Shown here one piece after another: positions 35,136-47,524 of a DNA stretch of 64,000 nucleotides. Position numbers and translations under genes: made by a program. The notes beneath the pieces are model-generated. The model did not search any database. It worked only from the letters and a program-made list of their open reading frames with translations, and was not told the DNA's origin. Origin of the DNA: Epiperipatus broadwayi (Eukaryota > Onychophora > Udeonychophora > Euonychophora > Peripatidae); contig JAQFVV010006735.1 in the NCBI GenBank assembly GCA_028023455.1, forward strand, positions 343,965 through 407,964, in the 5' to 3' direction. Each line of letters begins with the position of its first letter. The stretch's first letter is position 1.

Positions 35136-35460
35136 AAAGAGTTTTACATGTATATAAAATAGTTTTTGGATTAAACTGTGTGATAGTTTTGATTAATTCC
35201 CAATGTTCCGATGGTGAAAAAGCATCCCCCATTGTCATGGTTAACTTTCCAAATAAAAACCATTAGATCTCAAACAGAACAAGTCTCATTCTTTACCTCA
35301 CACTCAATCTCATTATTATTTGAGGTCTAAAGATTTTTCTTTGAAAAGTTATCCTTGACAATGCCAGATGCTAATTTTTTGAAACATTGGGAAGTAATCA
35401 AAACTAACACATGGTTTAACCCAAAAACTATTTTATTTGCATTATATAACCATGAAAACA
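35136..35460. repeat. Foldback element, ~325 bp
   Basis: Outer arms 35136-35270 and 35330-35460 match as reverse complements: TAAAATAGTTTTTGG, TAGTTTTGATTA, TTCCCAATGTT and CATTGTCA. The loop is about 60 bases. MITE-like and non-coding. Confidence 0.65.
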
Positions 35461-35578
35461 TTACATATAATATATAAATATATAATATCAATATATAATA
35501 TCAATAAATTAATGATATTGACTATAATGATGAAAAATACTTTTTAAAATTTGTTTAGTAAGTAGAATTAATGAATCA

Positions 35579-35705
35579 ATTATCAACAAAGTTTTTTTTT
35601 TCATATGCCAAATACGTTGATCGGGAAGCGAACCTGGGCCAGCTGCTTGGAAGGCAGCTGTGCTAACCACTAGACCACTAACACTTGACCATTATCAACA
35701 AAGTT
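35579..35705 (-). mobile_element. Retroposon with 15-bp target-site duplication
   Basis: ATTATCAACAAAGTT occurs exactly at 35579-35593 and 35691-35705. Between them lie an A-tail (T-run on plus, to 35601), a short CATATGCCAA link and the tRNA-Gly-like body. This is the structure left by LINE-mediated retroposition. Confidence 0.8.
35614..35684 (-). tRNA. tRNA-Gly(UCC)-like retroposed pseudogene
   Basis: 71 nucleotides reading GTGTTAG, TGGTCTAGTGGTTAGCAC (box A), an anticodon arm GCTGC-CTTCCAA-GCAGC with UCC anticodon, and GGTTCGCTTCCC (box B-like). It follows the eukaryotic tRNA-Gly(UCC) pattern. The acceptor stem has one A-C mismatch and several G-U pairs, and the T stem has two mismatches. 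A-rich sequence follows its 3' end and identical 15-base repeats flank the whole insert, so it arrived by retroposition. More likely a pseudogene or SINE than a working tRNA. Confidence 0.7.
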
Positions 35706-36138
35706 AAGCAATGATTTCTGGTAATCAACAATTTGGCTCAGTAAACAACTTTGCTTTCAAATTAACAGATCACTACAGATCAAATCACAATCTGAAAATT
35801 ATACTATATCACGATGAATGGAAAGAAATGAAAATATTTTATATCAACATAAGTTAACATTGCCTATTTAAGCCTTTCTAATGCAATCTAATGATGTTAA
35901 GTCTCAATACAGTTTGTGATGCCATTCCAGAATTAAACTTTTAAAATGTATTGTATTGAAAAAATAGAAAACAATTGAAACTTCAACTTTAATAATATTG
36001 AAACATTTCAGATAGATTACTCACTATTAATTTATTCTTCCTGCCTTATAATTTAATATTTATACATCTATGTTGTTAATAAATTAAGTTTTGTTTTTGT
36101 CACCATGTCTTAATTACTGCTTAAAAAATATTTTTCTC
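35706..36138. other. AT-rich, nothing recognised
   Basis: No feature supported. Confidence 0.5.
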
Positions 36139-36236
36139 AAGCATTGGTCGTCGAATGGTCAGCACAGCCGCATCACAAGCAGTTGTCCTGGGTTAGTGGG
36201 TTAGCTTCCTGCCCGATGCTATGGCACTTAAAAAAG
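36139..36236 (+). mobile_element. tRNA-derived SINE, related family
   Basis: GCATTGGTCGTCGAATGGTCAGC gives a box A region and GGGTTAGCTTCCTGCCCGATGCTATGG the 3' region. The final CCGATGCTATG block is shared with the SINE at 39317-39432. A-rich tail, then (AT)n. CTTAAAAAA on both sides may be a target duplication but is low-complexity. Confidence 0.7.
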
Positions 36237-36803
36237 ATATATATATATATATATTTGAGCAAACTTGATATAATAGTAGTTTTTTTTATTTTTAGTAAAA
36301 TAGGCAACGACTATTCTCTTCATTTTTAACTATTTCAGAATTAAATCCATTACATTCCATTTGCAAATAATATTAACTACTAGCATCAATTTAAAATGGC
36401 TTCATTTTTGGTTGGCACTTTATAGTCCTAAGCTGCAGAATATTTTTATGGTAAAAAATATAACAAAAAATGAAATAAAAATTAAAGAAACTTGTGATTA
36501 ACAGTATTTAACATTCAATTCAATCATTAAAAAACTATTTTGAAAATAACTTTCAAAAAGGATAATTAGTCTCTGTTTTGAAGAACATCTATCCGCAAGA
36601 AAAGGACTATTAAATAAATAATGTATTTACCATTGTTATAATTATTGTCAGATATTACATTGCACTATGGGAGTTCTAAATGCGATTTTTATCAACTATA
36701 AATATATGACACAGAGATAAAAAAATTTAATATAAAAAAAAAGTGGTAGACAAATGTCTTATTTGACTACAAATCTGATGTTTGAAATTTTTGTATTTAT
36801 GTG
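36237..36803. other. AT-rich with short (AT)n
   Basis: (AT)n at 36238-36253, otherwise nothing. Confidence 0.5.
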
Positions 36804-37809
36804 TCCGGCGATGAAATGTTAGTCTTCATTAAAATCATGTTAAATATCTGTTTGCCGTGTCCACACACGCACATATATATTATTTTATAGACTAAATAAA
36901 GATGCTTCTGTGCAAGTTCTTAATATTAATATACTAAAGTATTCCAGAAATAAAAATTAATTATGCAAAAAAAAAAAAAAAACTCACTGAAAATAACAGG
37001 CTAATTTGCATATAAAGAAAAGTTTACTTTATGCAAATTAGCAAAGCTGTATGAAAAGTCTGCAGAGGAATTAAGTAAGAGAAGAGAAATAAAGTTGTGT
37101 GTAAAAACTAGTCAAAAGATAAACTAGTAAGAGTGAAGTTGTTCTCATATTTACAAAGAAGAGTTCTAGTCATGAATCTAATTGGACTATTTCTAAATTA
37201 ATATGTGTGAGCAATAAAATACACATAAAATTATAGTTATAAAACTACTGAGTTAAAAAAACTTTATAGATATTAAATCTCTAAAAAGATTTGAACTTTA
37301 AAGAGATCTGAGTTGTCTTATTTTCAATTAAAAAATTAGCAGTTTGAATTACTAATATCTTACTAATACCATAATTATTACTCAGAGTAAATAAATTCCT
37401 GAAGTTTTATTTAAACTTTTTATTTTACTTTATTTATTAAAATATAATTATCCAGCTGCCAACTGATTGCTTAGCTCTGGATATATTATTAATAGTAAGT
37501 TTTATTTAAGTAAGTAAATAAATTTAACTTTCAAAGGTAAGTTGCTGAAGATCTCTAAAGTATTTTTATAACTACTATACATTCTTTATTAACTTCTAGC
37601 TATCACTGATCTAGTTATGCTTTAAATATAGCCATCTTTTGCCATGTAAATAAATTGACATTAATAGAGAAAGTGGAGTTGTTATTTACAACTTTGTTAA
37701 AATTATTTTTTAAATCTTTGAAAGTTAATTTTACTTACTTAATTAAATAAAATGTACTATCAAATATTTAGCAATCATAAATAATAAAGACTAACATTTC
37801 ATCTGCGGA
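36804..37809. mobile_element. ~1.0 kb non-autonomous DNA-transposon-like element
   Basis: Terminal inverted repeats of 23 bases (TCCGGCGATGAAATGTTAG... at 36804-36826 and its complement at 37787-37809) differ at two positions. Inside are further inverted segments, 37494-37536 with 37716-37757, and a short hairpin near 37000-37045 built on CTAATTTGCATA. No open frame longer than chance, so it would need a transposase from elsewhere. Target-site duplication not established. Confidence 0.6.
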
Positions 37810-39316
37810 TTAATACAGAAGTATCGAAATTTTGAATGCAAAATTTCTTAATAAATTTCAATTTTATAGATTTGTAACAAAACTGCATCCAAATTATGCT
37901 GTTGGCAAAATTATATTAAAGCAGTAAAATAATCCTTTGCTTCAAATGAACAATAAGGGTAAATGTATTGTTTTTGGTAAAATTAAAACTAAATGATTAA
38001 CTATTTTTGATTTTACTTTTCTATTAATTTAATCTCTGAAATCGTCATTTTGTATTTTTAAAAAATTATAAATTTTATAATTGTTAGTGTGTATTATGTT
38101 TGAATGCAATTAATATAACGATATATTAGAAAGAGCAAATATGAAAGAATGTAATAAAGCTGATAAAATAATCATTACTTAAAAAAAAAAAAATTAAGAC
38201 AAAAAAGATTTTTAATACTTTTGAAAAATGTTTATTTTTACATTGGTTCACAAATTCTAAATTTTGAAAGTTAAATATTAAAATGACATTTTCATAAACA
38301 GCTTTATCACATCTGTCACTAAATGCTGAAAAAAAAAAGATATATAACATCACTTACCTGAGATAATTTTTCATAGCAGAAATATTGAAACTGGATAAAT
38401 TCGTGTCTCTGTTTTTTACTTTCACAACCTACATTTGGTTTTAGTAAAAGCAAAAAAAAAAAAAAATAACAGCAAGAACGGTGCATGAGAATGAAATGAA
38501 TAAAAACAAATCAAATCAATAAACCTAAAAATAAATGTCTATGAGCAATATGATCTCGACAAAATGATGAGTGCTGATTCAGCATAAAATATATGTTTTG
38601 GGGATCATTTCTCTTTTTTACATGTGTGTGTATATGTGTATTATTTATACGAGATAGAATGGATAGATTGAGGGAACTTGAAAATACCCTATATTACATT
38701 TATCTCTAATTAGCCTGACTTTATAAATTCTATCAGTGTCTAAAAATGTATTCTATAAAATTAAAATTTATTATCAAAAAAAAATCAATACTCACATTTG
38801 ATACGAAAATGTAGACCATAACTTTGAATTAAAATAAGTGGTGAATGAATTCATTTCTGATGAAACAAGTTTTCTACATAGCCAAATCTAAGAAAATGAG
38901 AAAAATAAAGTAATTAAAAAATTGCATTTTAAAAAAAAAAAAATCATAAAACATTGAAGTTTTATTGTAGAAAAAAAATACATACATTTTTATTTTTCTT
39001 GCAAAATGGCTTACAGAAAGAAATAATGCTCCTGGATTTGAGATTAATTGATACTGTGCAAACTCAGTATGTACAGTAATCTTATGCTGATGGGTTGGAG
39101 GTTAAAGCAGGATTGTAATAAGTTAAGCTGGGATTAATTAGTTAACATTTTAAATTAATTTGTTGCTAACAAGTTTTCTCAATCAATTATTTTTAGTTAG
39201 TTTTAAGTTGAACTGCATTAAGATCAATAGATATGGAGATTGTTAATAATTTGTGATATTTAAGTTTCGCAGTCTATTGACTGGCACTTGGAAAAAAAGC
39301 AACCAAGAAATTCCTG
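37810..39316. other. AT-rich, nothing recognised
   Basis: Homopolymer A runs near 38180, 38450 and 38930. A minus-strand frame at 38126-38353 has no motif. Confidence 0.5.
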
Positions 39317-39432
39317 TCAAGCATTGTTAGCCAAAAGATCAGCGCAGCAACCTTGCAAGCAAGCAGTTGGTTGCAGACCGTTGTTGCGGGTTCGTCTCCT
39401 GGCCGATGCTATGACATATGGAAAAAAAAAAG
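39317..39432 (+). mobile_element. tRNA-derived SINE, copy 2 (best preserved)
   Basis: Box A-like TTAGCCAAAAGATCAGCGC, box B-like GGGTTCGTCTCC, then GGCCGATGCTATGAC and an A-tail (39421-39430). Same family as 9806-9896. AAGAAATT before and after the element is a candidate target-site duplication. Confidence 0.8.
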
Positions 39433-39491
39433 AAATTAATTCCTCAAAAAATAAATATATGTACTTATTGATTCAAAATAAAACTGAAAAA

Positions 39492-39551
39492 ATGATGATG
39501 ATGATAATAATAATAATGATAATGATGATAATGATAATGATGATGATGATG

Positions 39552-39586
<35 letters not shown>
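39492..39586. repeat. (GAT)n-(AAT)n microsatellite
   Basis: Mixed ATG and ATA triplets ending in a pure AAT run. It lies just beyond the SINE tail. Confidence 0.95.
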
Positions 39587-39696
39587 GTGAGTTATACCAA
39601 CCTGAATTATATAATAAATATTGCAAATGTCACTTATAAAATTAATTTTTTTTTTTACTAATTTTTGAAATGAAAAACTAATTCTTTTTTTAAAGA

Positions 39697-40112
39697 TACA
39701 ATAGTCAAATATGTTTAAAAATACATATATACAAGCAACAAAGATTACAAATTATAAAATTATTATATAAAAGCCTTTTTCGGCAAATTATGTTTTTTTT
39801 GCCCTTTTCAATATGTCTCCATGATTTAAAGCACATACAGCGACATCTATATCAATACATGAGAGAAGATAGATAAACAAATGGATATTTGACGATGTCA
39901 AATATCCATTTGATGATGTCAAATATCCATTTGTTTATCTATCTTCTCTCATGTATTGATATAGATGTCGCTGTATGTGCTTTAAATCATGGAGACATAT
40001 TGAAAAGGCAAAAAAACATAATTTGCCGAAAAAGGCTTTTATATAATAATTTTATAATTTGTAATCTTTGTTGCTTGTATATATGTATTTTTAAACATAT
40101 TTGACTATTGTA
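39697..40112. mobile_element. Near-perfect foldback element, ~415 bp
   Basis: Arms 39697-39892 and 39919-40112 are almost identical reverse complements, including TATGTCTCCATGATTTAAAG and GCGACATCTATATC. The loop repeats the inner tip GATGTCAAATATCC. High arm identity suggests recent insertion. Non-coding; the frame at 39889-40104 merely runs along one arm. Confidence 0.85.
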
Positions 40113-41495
40113 TACTTGAAGTGCAACATAAAAAAAGAATTGGTTTTAATTCTGATTCTTTTTCTGTATAGTTTTTTTAAAGAGCAGTGAATCTTGTCAT
40201 GTTTTATTATATGATATTTGAAATTATATTTCAAATATTGATTACGACAGTTTAATTTGTTATGGATTATTTTATTTATTTATTTTTTGCATTTTTTTAT
40301 GCTAATGCTTTTTTACTGTTTTTATTGTTAAAACATTTTCGACTTGATGCCAAATTCAATTTTTTTAAAAAAAAATATCAGCTATATTTTGAACACTTTT
40401 TCACCCAGACTGGATTCTTTTACTTTAAAAACTTAAGGACAAAATGTGAATCAAAGACTTGTTCATTCCATTTTTTGACAGATATTAAAAATACTTCCCG
40501 TATATGGAATTATTATTAATTGGTAATTATATTTCAAAAATTGGAGATCTTGAACTCTAGATTTTATCATTTTATTACTTTACCACATTATGCAGGGTAA
40601 TTTAAATACTCATTGTTGTCATTTAATTTGTTATGGATTACATTTTTTGTATTTTTTTTGGATACATGCACAATGTTTATTAATGCACTTTCTCATTTTC
40701 TTTAAAAATTTTATACTTGGTCTCAATCCAAATCCTTTATGGCAATAAATGTGTAATTTCAATAATTGCATACTAAAACATGACTCTTACAGATGCTAAT
40801 ATTTTTTAAAATGTAGATTTTTCATCAGTAATTTAGTTTATTTTTGTCCAAAAAAATAACTTCACTTGATTTTTCACTGTCACTTGCTATGCTGAAGATA
40901 AAATGAAAAAAAAATCATACTTATTGAAAAAAATTAAATTTTTAGTTCTGAAATTAGTAAATAGGAAATATTTTCTATAACAAATGCTGTTACTCTATTT
41001 CTGCTAACTATTATAAGTTTGAATAATCAATAAATGTTAAATGGTAGAGCTTATCAAAATCATTCTTCAGTACTATCTTATCTATGTCTCAGATTGATTT
41101 TAGCTTATGGCATTTGTTAGGTAGGAGTTATAATCCTGAATCTGATGCAATTACATTTTTGGATGTAATATACCTCTTCCTGCAGCCAGCTTTTACTTTT
41201 TTTAATATTTATCTATAAGCCTGATATTCAAAAATATTTTGATATATTGAATGTAAGCTAATTTGTTTGCATAATTGTATAGAACTGTCACTAGTTTAGT
41301 TTCTGTATGTTTTGGAGTTCTCCATTTTTTTAATAATTGTAGACACCTTTATCCTATGGCCAGACAGATATAAAAACAACAAATATAAGCCTAATCCTAT
41401 TCAATATGTAATGAGTTTCATCAGAAAATGTTGCTACTTCAGTTTTGCTATTTTTTATTTAATTCCTATTTGTTGATGCACAGATCCACATCCCA
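40113..41495. other. AT-rich, nothing recognised
   Basis: A frame at 40262-40519 is Phe/Leu-rich from a T-rich strand and has no domain. No RNA gene seen. Confidence 0.45.
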
Positions 41496-42090
41496 AGCTC
41501 TTCAGTGATGAAGAATGTCAGACAAAATTTCATCTGGAATATGGAATAAGTATTTAATAAGCACTATCACTTAGCATCTATTGTTTATTCAAACTTACAA
41601 TAGGTAGCAGATTGGAGTGATAAAATTTGTTGTAGAACAGTATCATTAAATTTGGGATAATATGATATTTTGTTTGTTTTATACCAATTCTTATAAGTAG
41701 AGGCTCTTACAGTTATTAAAAAAGACAGGGTAATCAAACTATATATATATATATATATATATATTTGAACTGGTGTTACTTTTATATAATTATGTAATAA
41801 AGTTAGTTTGGATTCAAACTATTTAGGGGTTCTTAAATTTCAGACTATTAGTTTAATAATAATAATAATATGGATAACAAATAATTGTTGAATGAAAGAT
41901 GTATTAAATTTTTTTAAAAAATTGAGGTTTTCCAAAACAAGATTCAAAATTCCTTATTGACAAAGACCACAAACCACATATTAGTCTAAAAATATCCATA
42001 ATAAACACTACTATCTAGCACCTATCAGTTTATGAAAGTTTATAATATGTAGTAGAACTGGAGTGGTTACATTTGTTACTAAAATGTATT
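41496..42090 (+). mobile_element. PLE-type family C: two tandem decayed units
   Basis: GCACTATCACTTAGCATCTATTG near 41561 and ACACTACTATCTAGCACCTATC near 42004 begin matching tracts, about 443 bases apart. Each tract includes a GTAGcAGA..TGGAGTG...ATTTGTT block. Hammerhead-like remnants precede both: TCAGTGATGAAGA near 41502 and TTGACAAAGACCACAAACCA...TTAGTC at 41957-41986. The same head-to-tail design as family B, heavily mutated. A (TA)n tract (41741-41764) lies between. Confidence 0.5.
41952..41991 (+). ncRNA. Strongly decayed hammerhead remnant
   Basis: TTCCTTA, TTGACAA, ACCACAAACCA and TTAGTCTAAA follow the order of the intact copy at 32510-32552, but the first core C, one core G and the GAAAC strand are altered. 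Not expected to cleave. Confidence 0.4.
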
Positions 42091-44784
42091 GTAGTATTTT
42101 TTTTTTATTGCTTCAGAATACTAAATAATATTTACCCTAGATGTTGTTATGGATTTTTAAAAATAAATGTATACATTTAATTTTCTATGGATTAATTTAT
42201 GTATTGCTTTTTTTATGTTGTCCTGGCTCTGGCAGATGAAGAAATTTAAGATAGATCACATTTTACAAAAATACTGATAATTGTACTTTTTTCTTATTAT
42301 TTTTCAATTTGATAAATGATGAAATTTACAATCATATACTATAATAGTACATGGATTATTTTGTTGCTGGACAAATGCCCACCCCGACTTAATATTTGTC
42401 AGAAAATCTCAATTTATCTGAACATGCTTGTATTACATTACTCGTAAAACAAAGTCATCAATAGATTCTCTAACTAAAATATGTTTCTTAAGAGAGAAAG
42501 TTTCATTTTTATTGTTAATAGATAAAATGGTAATGAATAATCATAACAAAATTAAATCATAAAAAAGAATAAATATAAGCAGATTATTGTTAATGTTCCT
42601 CTTACTGTAAATTTAGAACTCATTTATGTTTTATCACATTGCACTTCTATTATTTACTATAATGAGTGAGATAATTTTTGGCATAATTACATGGTTACAA
42701 TATTTTAATATTAACTTTCTTCAAGTAAATAAATTTTTAATTGAATGGAAACAAACCAACATACTTTAGTTTAGACCAAACTGATTCTAGTTCATACATG
42801 CATATACAATATGCAGATGTGTGTTATAATTAGAACATTAGCTGACTAGACCCTTAAACTGGAAATTCAAATATGAGTGTAATCCAAAAGATTTTTGTTA
42901 GTTGGGAATTTTCAAAAACTGTATAATTTTTTTCAGTAAGTATAGCAAGTTATTAATCAATTAATTATTAATCAGTAAGTAAATTTGTAGTTCTTCTGAA
43001 CTAAAGCATTAAATAAGAATGAAAGAACACCTTCTTTTAATTGGCCTTGGTAAATATTGTTGTAGTCTCCTTCACAATTTTTATTTGGATGGACTCTGAA
43101 TAGGCTTTTGCTTGTAAGGGAGTATTTAAATCTCATTTACCACGTTGTGTTTTATTAGTACATTTCTCATCTCATATTTACCACATGGTAAATATTTCCC
43201 TGAAGAGAAGACTCAGAAATCAGTTTCTGTTTTGCATGAGAAAATGTTAAGCTGTTAGTTTAAGCATGGAGTTTCAGATGGTTGATTTTCCTACCTTACT
43301 TGATGAGCAAAGATCATTTATGAAACACATGTGTAGTAAAGAAACATGGTTAAGTTTCTGCATTAATAAATGAGAAATGTGCCAATAAATACAAAAATTT
43401 GATTTACTATGTAATTTATAGACTTGTTCTTTTCAGACAGTTTCTGGTATCATCAGATGATATAGTTCAACATTAATTAATATAATTTATGCTAAGACAT
43501 CAATATCTAATCTGTTCTTTATATTATTCTGGTAAAAAAAGTAAAACAATCTTAAAATAATTCATTGCAAGACGAACTTCTCAAAATAACTTCTCCATAA
43601 AGAAACATTAAAAGACAAAACATATAATTACATTAAGAGAGTTTGAACAAATTTTATATCTTTGTTTTACCATTTTAGTAAATAGCTAAAGATCCATTGA
43701 CCGACCTACCTGTAATGGATAAGTTTGCTAGGTTATTTATTGGCAGGCCGTGTGAAATTCTTCTTATAATTGAAAATATAAAAATATTTTAGCTGTATTA
43801 AATTTGAACTTAGATCATACGTGGGTAGGCGGAAATACGATTCTATACCACAAGATCCTTTCACATAATTATGATATACCTTCCAATACATGCAATATAT
43901 ATTGAGATTTATGTGTTTTAAAGAAAAATATTTATATATAAATTGCATCTTTTTTTGCTCCAAGTAATTTGATATGATAAATGAAGTGTTTGAAATGTGA
44001 TAAATGGATTTTTACTTTATATCAAAATTCATCTCGAAAATGTGTAATTACTAAAGTTGTTTACTTTATTGTGTATGTGAATCAACTGTTCATAAATCAA
44101 ACTACAACATGAATAAGCAAAAACATGTTGTTGATGTAACGAGCTGATAAATCTATTTGTAAAATTAGTTTTGTTGATTTAGTTACTGAAAGAAAAATTA
44201 AATCTGTCACAAATCTAAAATGCTTGCAGTCTTTATTATACTATTTTAATTAAAAGGAAAATTAATTTAAAATTTTAATTTTATTCTTTTGATGATTGTA
44301 TTTCTTAGTTGTTGTTGTTTTATTTTTAATGTAATTTTTTTTTTTTTTTACACAAGAACAAAAATTGCTTAATAGTAACAAATTGGCCATGATTTTTTTT
44401 TCCCCTGTTTCCTTAAAAAGCGAATAAAAGAAACAAATGTTTCAGTTTAAAAGACACTCTTGTGGGGTATGTGTTAAAGATTTTTATACTATGAACTTAA
44501 ATTTTTTTTTAGATGCAATTACATATTTTTTTTATCTTTTACAAATGTTTTCATTCTTTAAATCATATTCTTTTTTCAAGTACTTCGTGATCTTACCATT
44601 AATTTTTTATTTGAATGTCCTCTTGACCTTTATTCTTTTGCTTAACATTTGTGTGTCTTCTTAGGCTTTATATTAATTCTATTCTTTTGACATGTCAGAT
44701 TAGTTTTAATCTTTTGTATTAAATGATATTACTAATTAGAGTTTTATCTTTAGTAGTTTTTTTTAACTTCTAATTTTTATAATT
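42091..44784. other. AT-rich, nothing firm
   Basis: A box-like pair on the minus strand at 43800-43870 (GTGGTATAG and AGTTCAAATTT) hints at an old tRNA-derived SINE. Short frames at 43733-43963 and 44437-44664 have no motif. Confidence 0.45.
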
Positions 44785-44826
44785 GCTCTTCCCCCTCCCC
44801 TCTCTCTCCCTCTCCCCCCTCTCCAG
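44785..44826 (+). promoter_or_regulatory. Pure pyrimidine tract ending in CAG
   Basis: About 40 C/T bases rich in C, followed by CAG. It looks like a strong splice acceptor but no coding exon follows; it could equally be a simple C/T repeat with triplex potential. Confidence 0.35.
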
Positions 44827-47408
44827 AAAATAAAATTTATATTTAACTAATTAGCACAAATGATATATTAATAACATTAAATAATGAAATATACTTATCC
44901 CTAGGCATATTAAAACAAAAATTCATTTACATTTTTAAAATATAAATGCGGCATATAAAGTAAAGTCTGAAAGAGAAAATAAAATATAATCTTTATATAG
45001 AACTATGCTAAATATTTGATTCTTTTTTTTTTGAGAAAAAATTAAAATCAAGAATTTTTTTGGGTAGACATAAAAAACAACAACATTGGCCACATTTTTA
45101 TTATATATATGTAATCTTTAATTGAATATTTATAAATACAGTAATTAGATATATGTAAAGTATAACTTTAAAAATTTTAACCACTTAAGAGCTTTTAGTC
45201 TTTGTCAACTAACACTTTGAAAGGCTAACCTTCACACAAGTCCATAATCATAACATTTGCTGCCTGTCTGTTAATTAAGTCTTGTTTGTATATATATATA
45301 TATATATAGCACAATTGTAAAATGAAAAATAAATCCTTATAGACAATCAAATAATATCAAAGTGAGTAGTTGAAAATAATTTCATTCATTTAATCAAAAG
45401 AAAAGTCAATGCAAAAATCTTTAGATTATGAATGTATTTTCTTCATGCTGTTATACTAAAGAAGGCATATTTATTAAGAATGTGCTTTGATAAATATTTT
45501 TTAATTAATTTATTGTTAATCTTAGCTTTTTTTCTTAAAAGTTATTAGCTGTGTTTACACTTTTCAGTCTATAATTAAAAAACTCATTACTTAAAATACC
45601 TGTAAAAAATATATGTAAGTTAGTTATATATTAATAACTACAGTTTTTCATTTCTTTTTTAATTTAATAGATTAATGAATATTAATTTTCTTTTGCAAAT
45701 GGAACTGCTTAATACTTTTGCATTTTATTGATGCAAATATTTTATTAATTTTATGATGTTGTTTTAAAATTTAGATGCCAGAATAAATTATATTAGTAAT
45801 AGAAACTGGCAGATAAAATAATATCCAGCCTCTAAAATTAAAGGCAATAAGTCCATTTAAAAATTACAGGCACCACCAAATAATTTAAAATTTATTATAA
45901 AATTGAAACAATTTAAAAATTTTAAATGCTTTTATTGAAATTAAAAAAAATAGTTTGTTTGTTATTTGTTTATTTATTTGTTAACTTTTGATCTCTTTCA
46001 AGTTAGAATGAATTTTTAAAATTGAGTCTTAATGTATTTTAATTTAATGTAATTGCTTGAAATCTGGTATATAATTAAATAATATGAGTTTAATCCCTAT
46101 GAGATACTCTAATTTTTAATAAGTCACTTAGTCTCTTAGATATGAAACAGAGAGTAGGAAAATATTAAGAATATTCAATAATTTCATGTATGTCAATTAA
46201 AAATTATTCTTAAAACTTTAATTTTTTTTAAATAAAGCCACAAGAAGTTGGTATAGAGTTTTTTTCCCATTTTAATAACATTTTTATAACATTTTAAAAT
46301 GAATATTTAATAGATATAAATTCCAGACAATTTATTGCAATTTTATACATTTCCTTAAAATATCTATGAAAGTGACGGGATACATTAATATTTTAAATTG
46401 GTGACTTATTGATGTCAACAATTTTAAGTAAAAAAGTTACTTACTGACTTCATATATATATATATATTCTAACCTTTATAAAGAAATTAATCTATTAGTT
46501 TATATCTAGAAATTTATTTTATTTCTTTTATTGATATAATTACCAGTATTAATTCATTATTATTATTATTTCCAACCCAATATCTAACCAGTTAGTTAGT
46601 TGGTTTATCCGCACTTGTGCCACTAATTTTTATCTGGTTGGTTGCTATGGCAACCAAAATAAAAAAACAACATATCTATTAATTTTCCAATATGATCTAA
46701 AATACTTTTCATATAATACAATTGTACATACAATTCTCTTAAGCTATGCCACGCTTGTAATATTGATCATAATTGATCACTCCTTAATTTAAGAGCACTT
46801 ATAATAATGACATTAATCTCAGGGTTCTCTGTTATATTTAAGAAAATGCTCGGGAGTATTGTGTTGTCGCATATGACTGACATTCTGGTCAGCTATAGGA
46901 AACATTTACCTTATTTAAATTCTGGGTATCCTCATCCCCATATCAACTATTATAATATTTAAAGAGATGATAACCAGATTCAATAACAACGCATAATTTT
47001 GAATAATATAGCCCTTTTTATCCAGAATCTCAGTCGGAATGATGAAAAGACAAGGGTGCTTTTGTGTCCTTCCATTATCCATGACAACACAATAATTTAA
47101 CTAAGATTTATTACTTAGACACTTCACTTAAATGTGTACGGAACAATGTGCAACCAAAGCTAGTAGTTTGAGAATAAAGTCATTTTTACACACACATAAA
47201 ATAAAATGTCTTGGTCTGAAGTTTTCAATCCCATAAATAATTCTTATTAAACTAAAATATAATGAAATATTCCAATCTGCTTAAATTTATCTGTCTGGTG
47301 TATTGAGTTTTAGGAGTTTAATGATTTCGGACTCAAGGAAAGTATTGCAAGTATTATGCAAATACACTTTTATTTAGCACACAATAAAAATGACTCTAAA
47401 CAACGTGT
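44827..47408. other. AT-rich, nothing recognised
   Basis: Short (TA)n at 45291-45309 and 46453-46466. No gene found. Confidence 0.5.
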
Positions 47409-47524
47409 AACAAGACTATAATTTATTATTAAAGTTTAAGAAGATTATAATTTATTATTAAAGTTTAACAAGATTATAATTTATTATTACAGTTTAACAG
47501 GACTATACTTTATTCTTAAAACAC
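47409..47524. repeat. 29-bp tandem repeat, four units
   Basis: Units start AACAAGA(C/T)TATAATTTATT near 47409, 47438, 47467 and 47496; the last is the most diverged. Confidence 0.85.

Noticed and set aside
39288-39590. 100-residue frame beginning with a Met-Glu-Lys start
   Set aside because: It runs through a SINE and a triplet microsatellite.
40262-40519. 85-residue Phe-rich frame
   Set aside because: T-rich strand composition, no motif and no homology signal I could recognise.
43800-43870. tRNA gene on the minus strand
   Set aside because: Box-like words exist but no cloverleaf could be paired; at most an old SINE.
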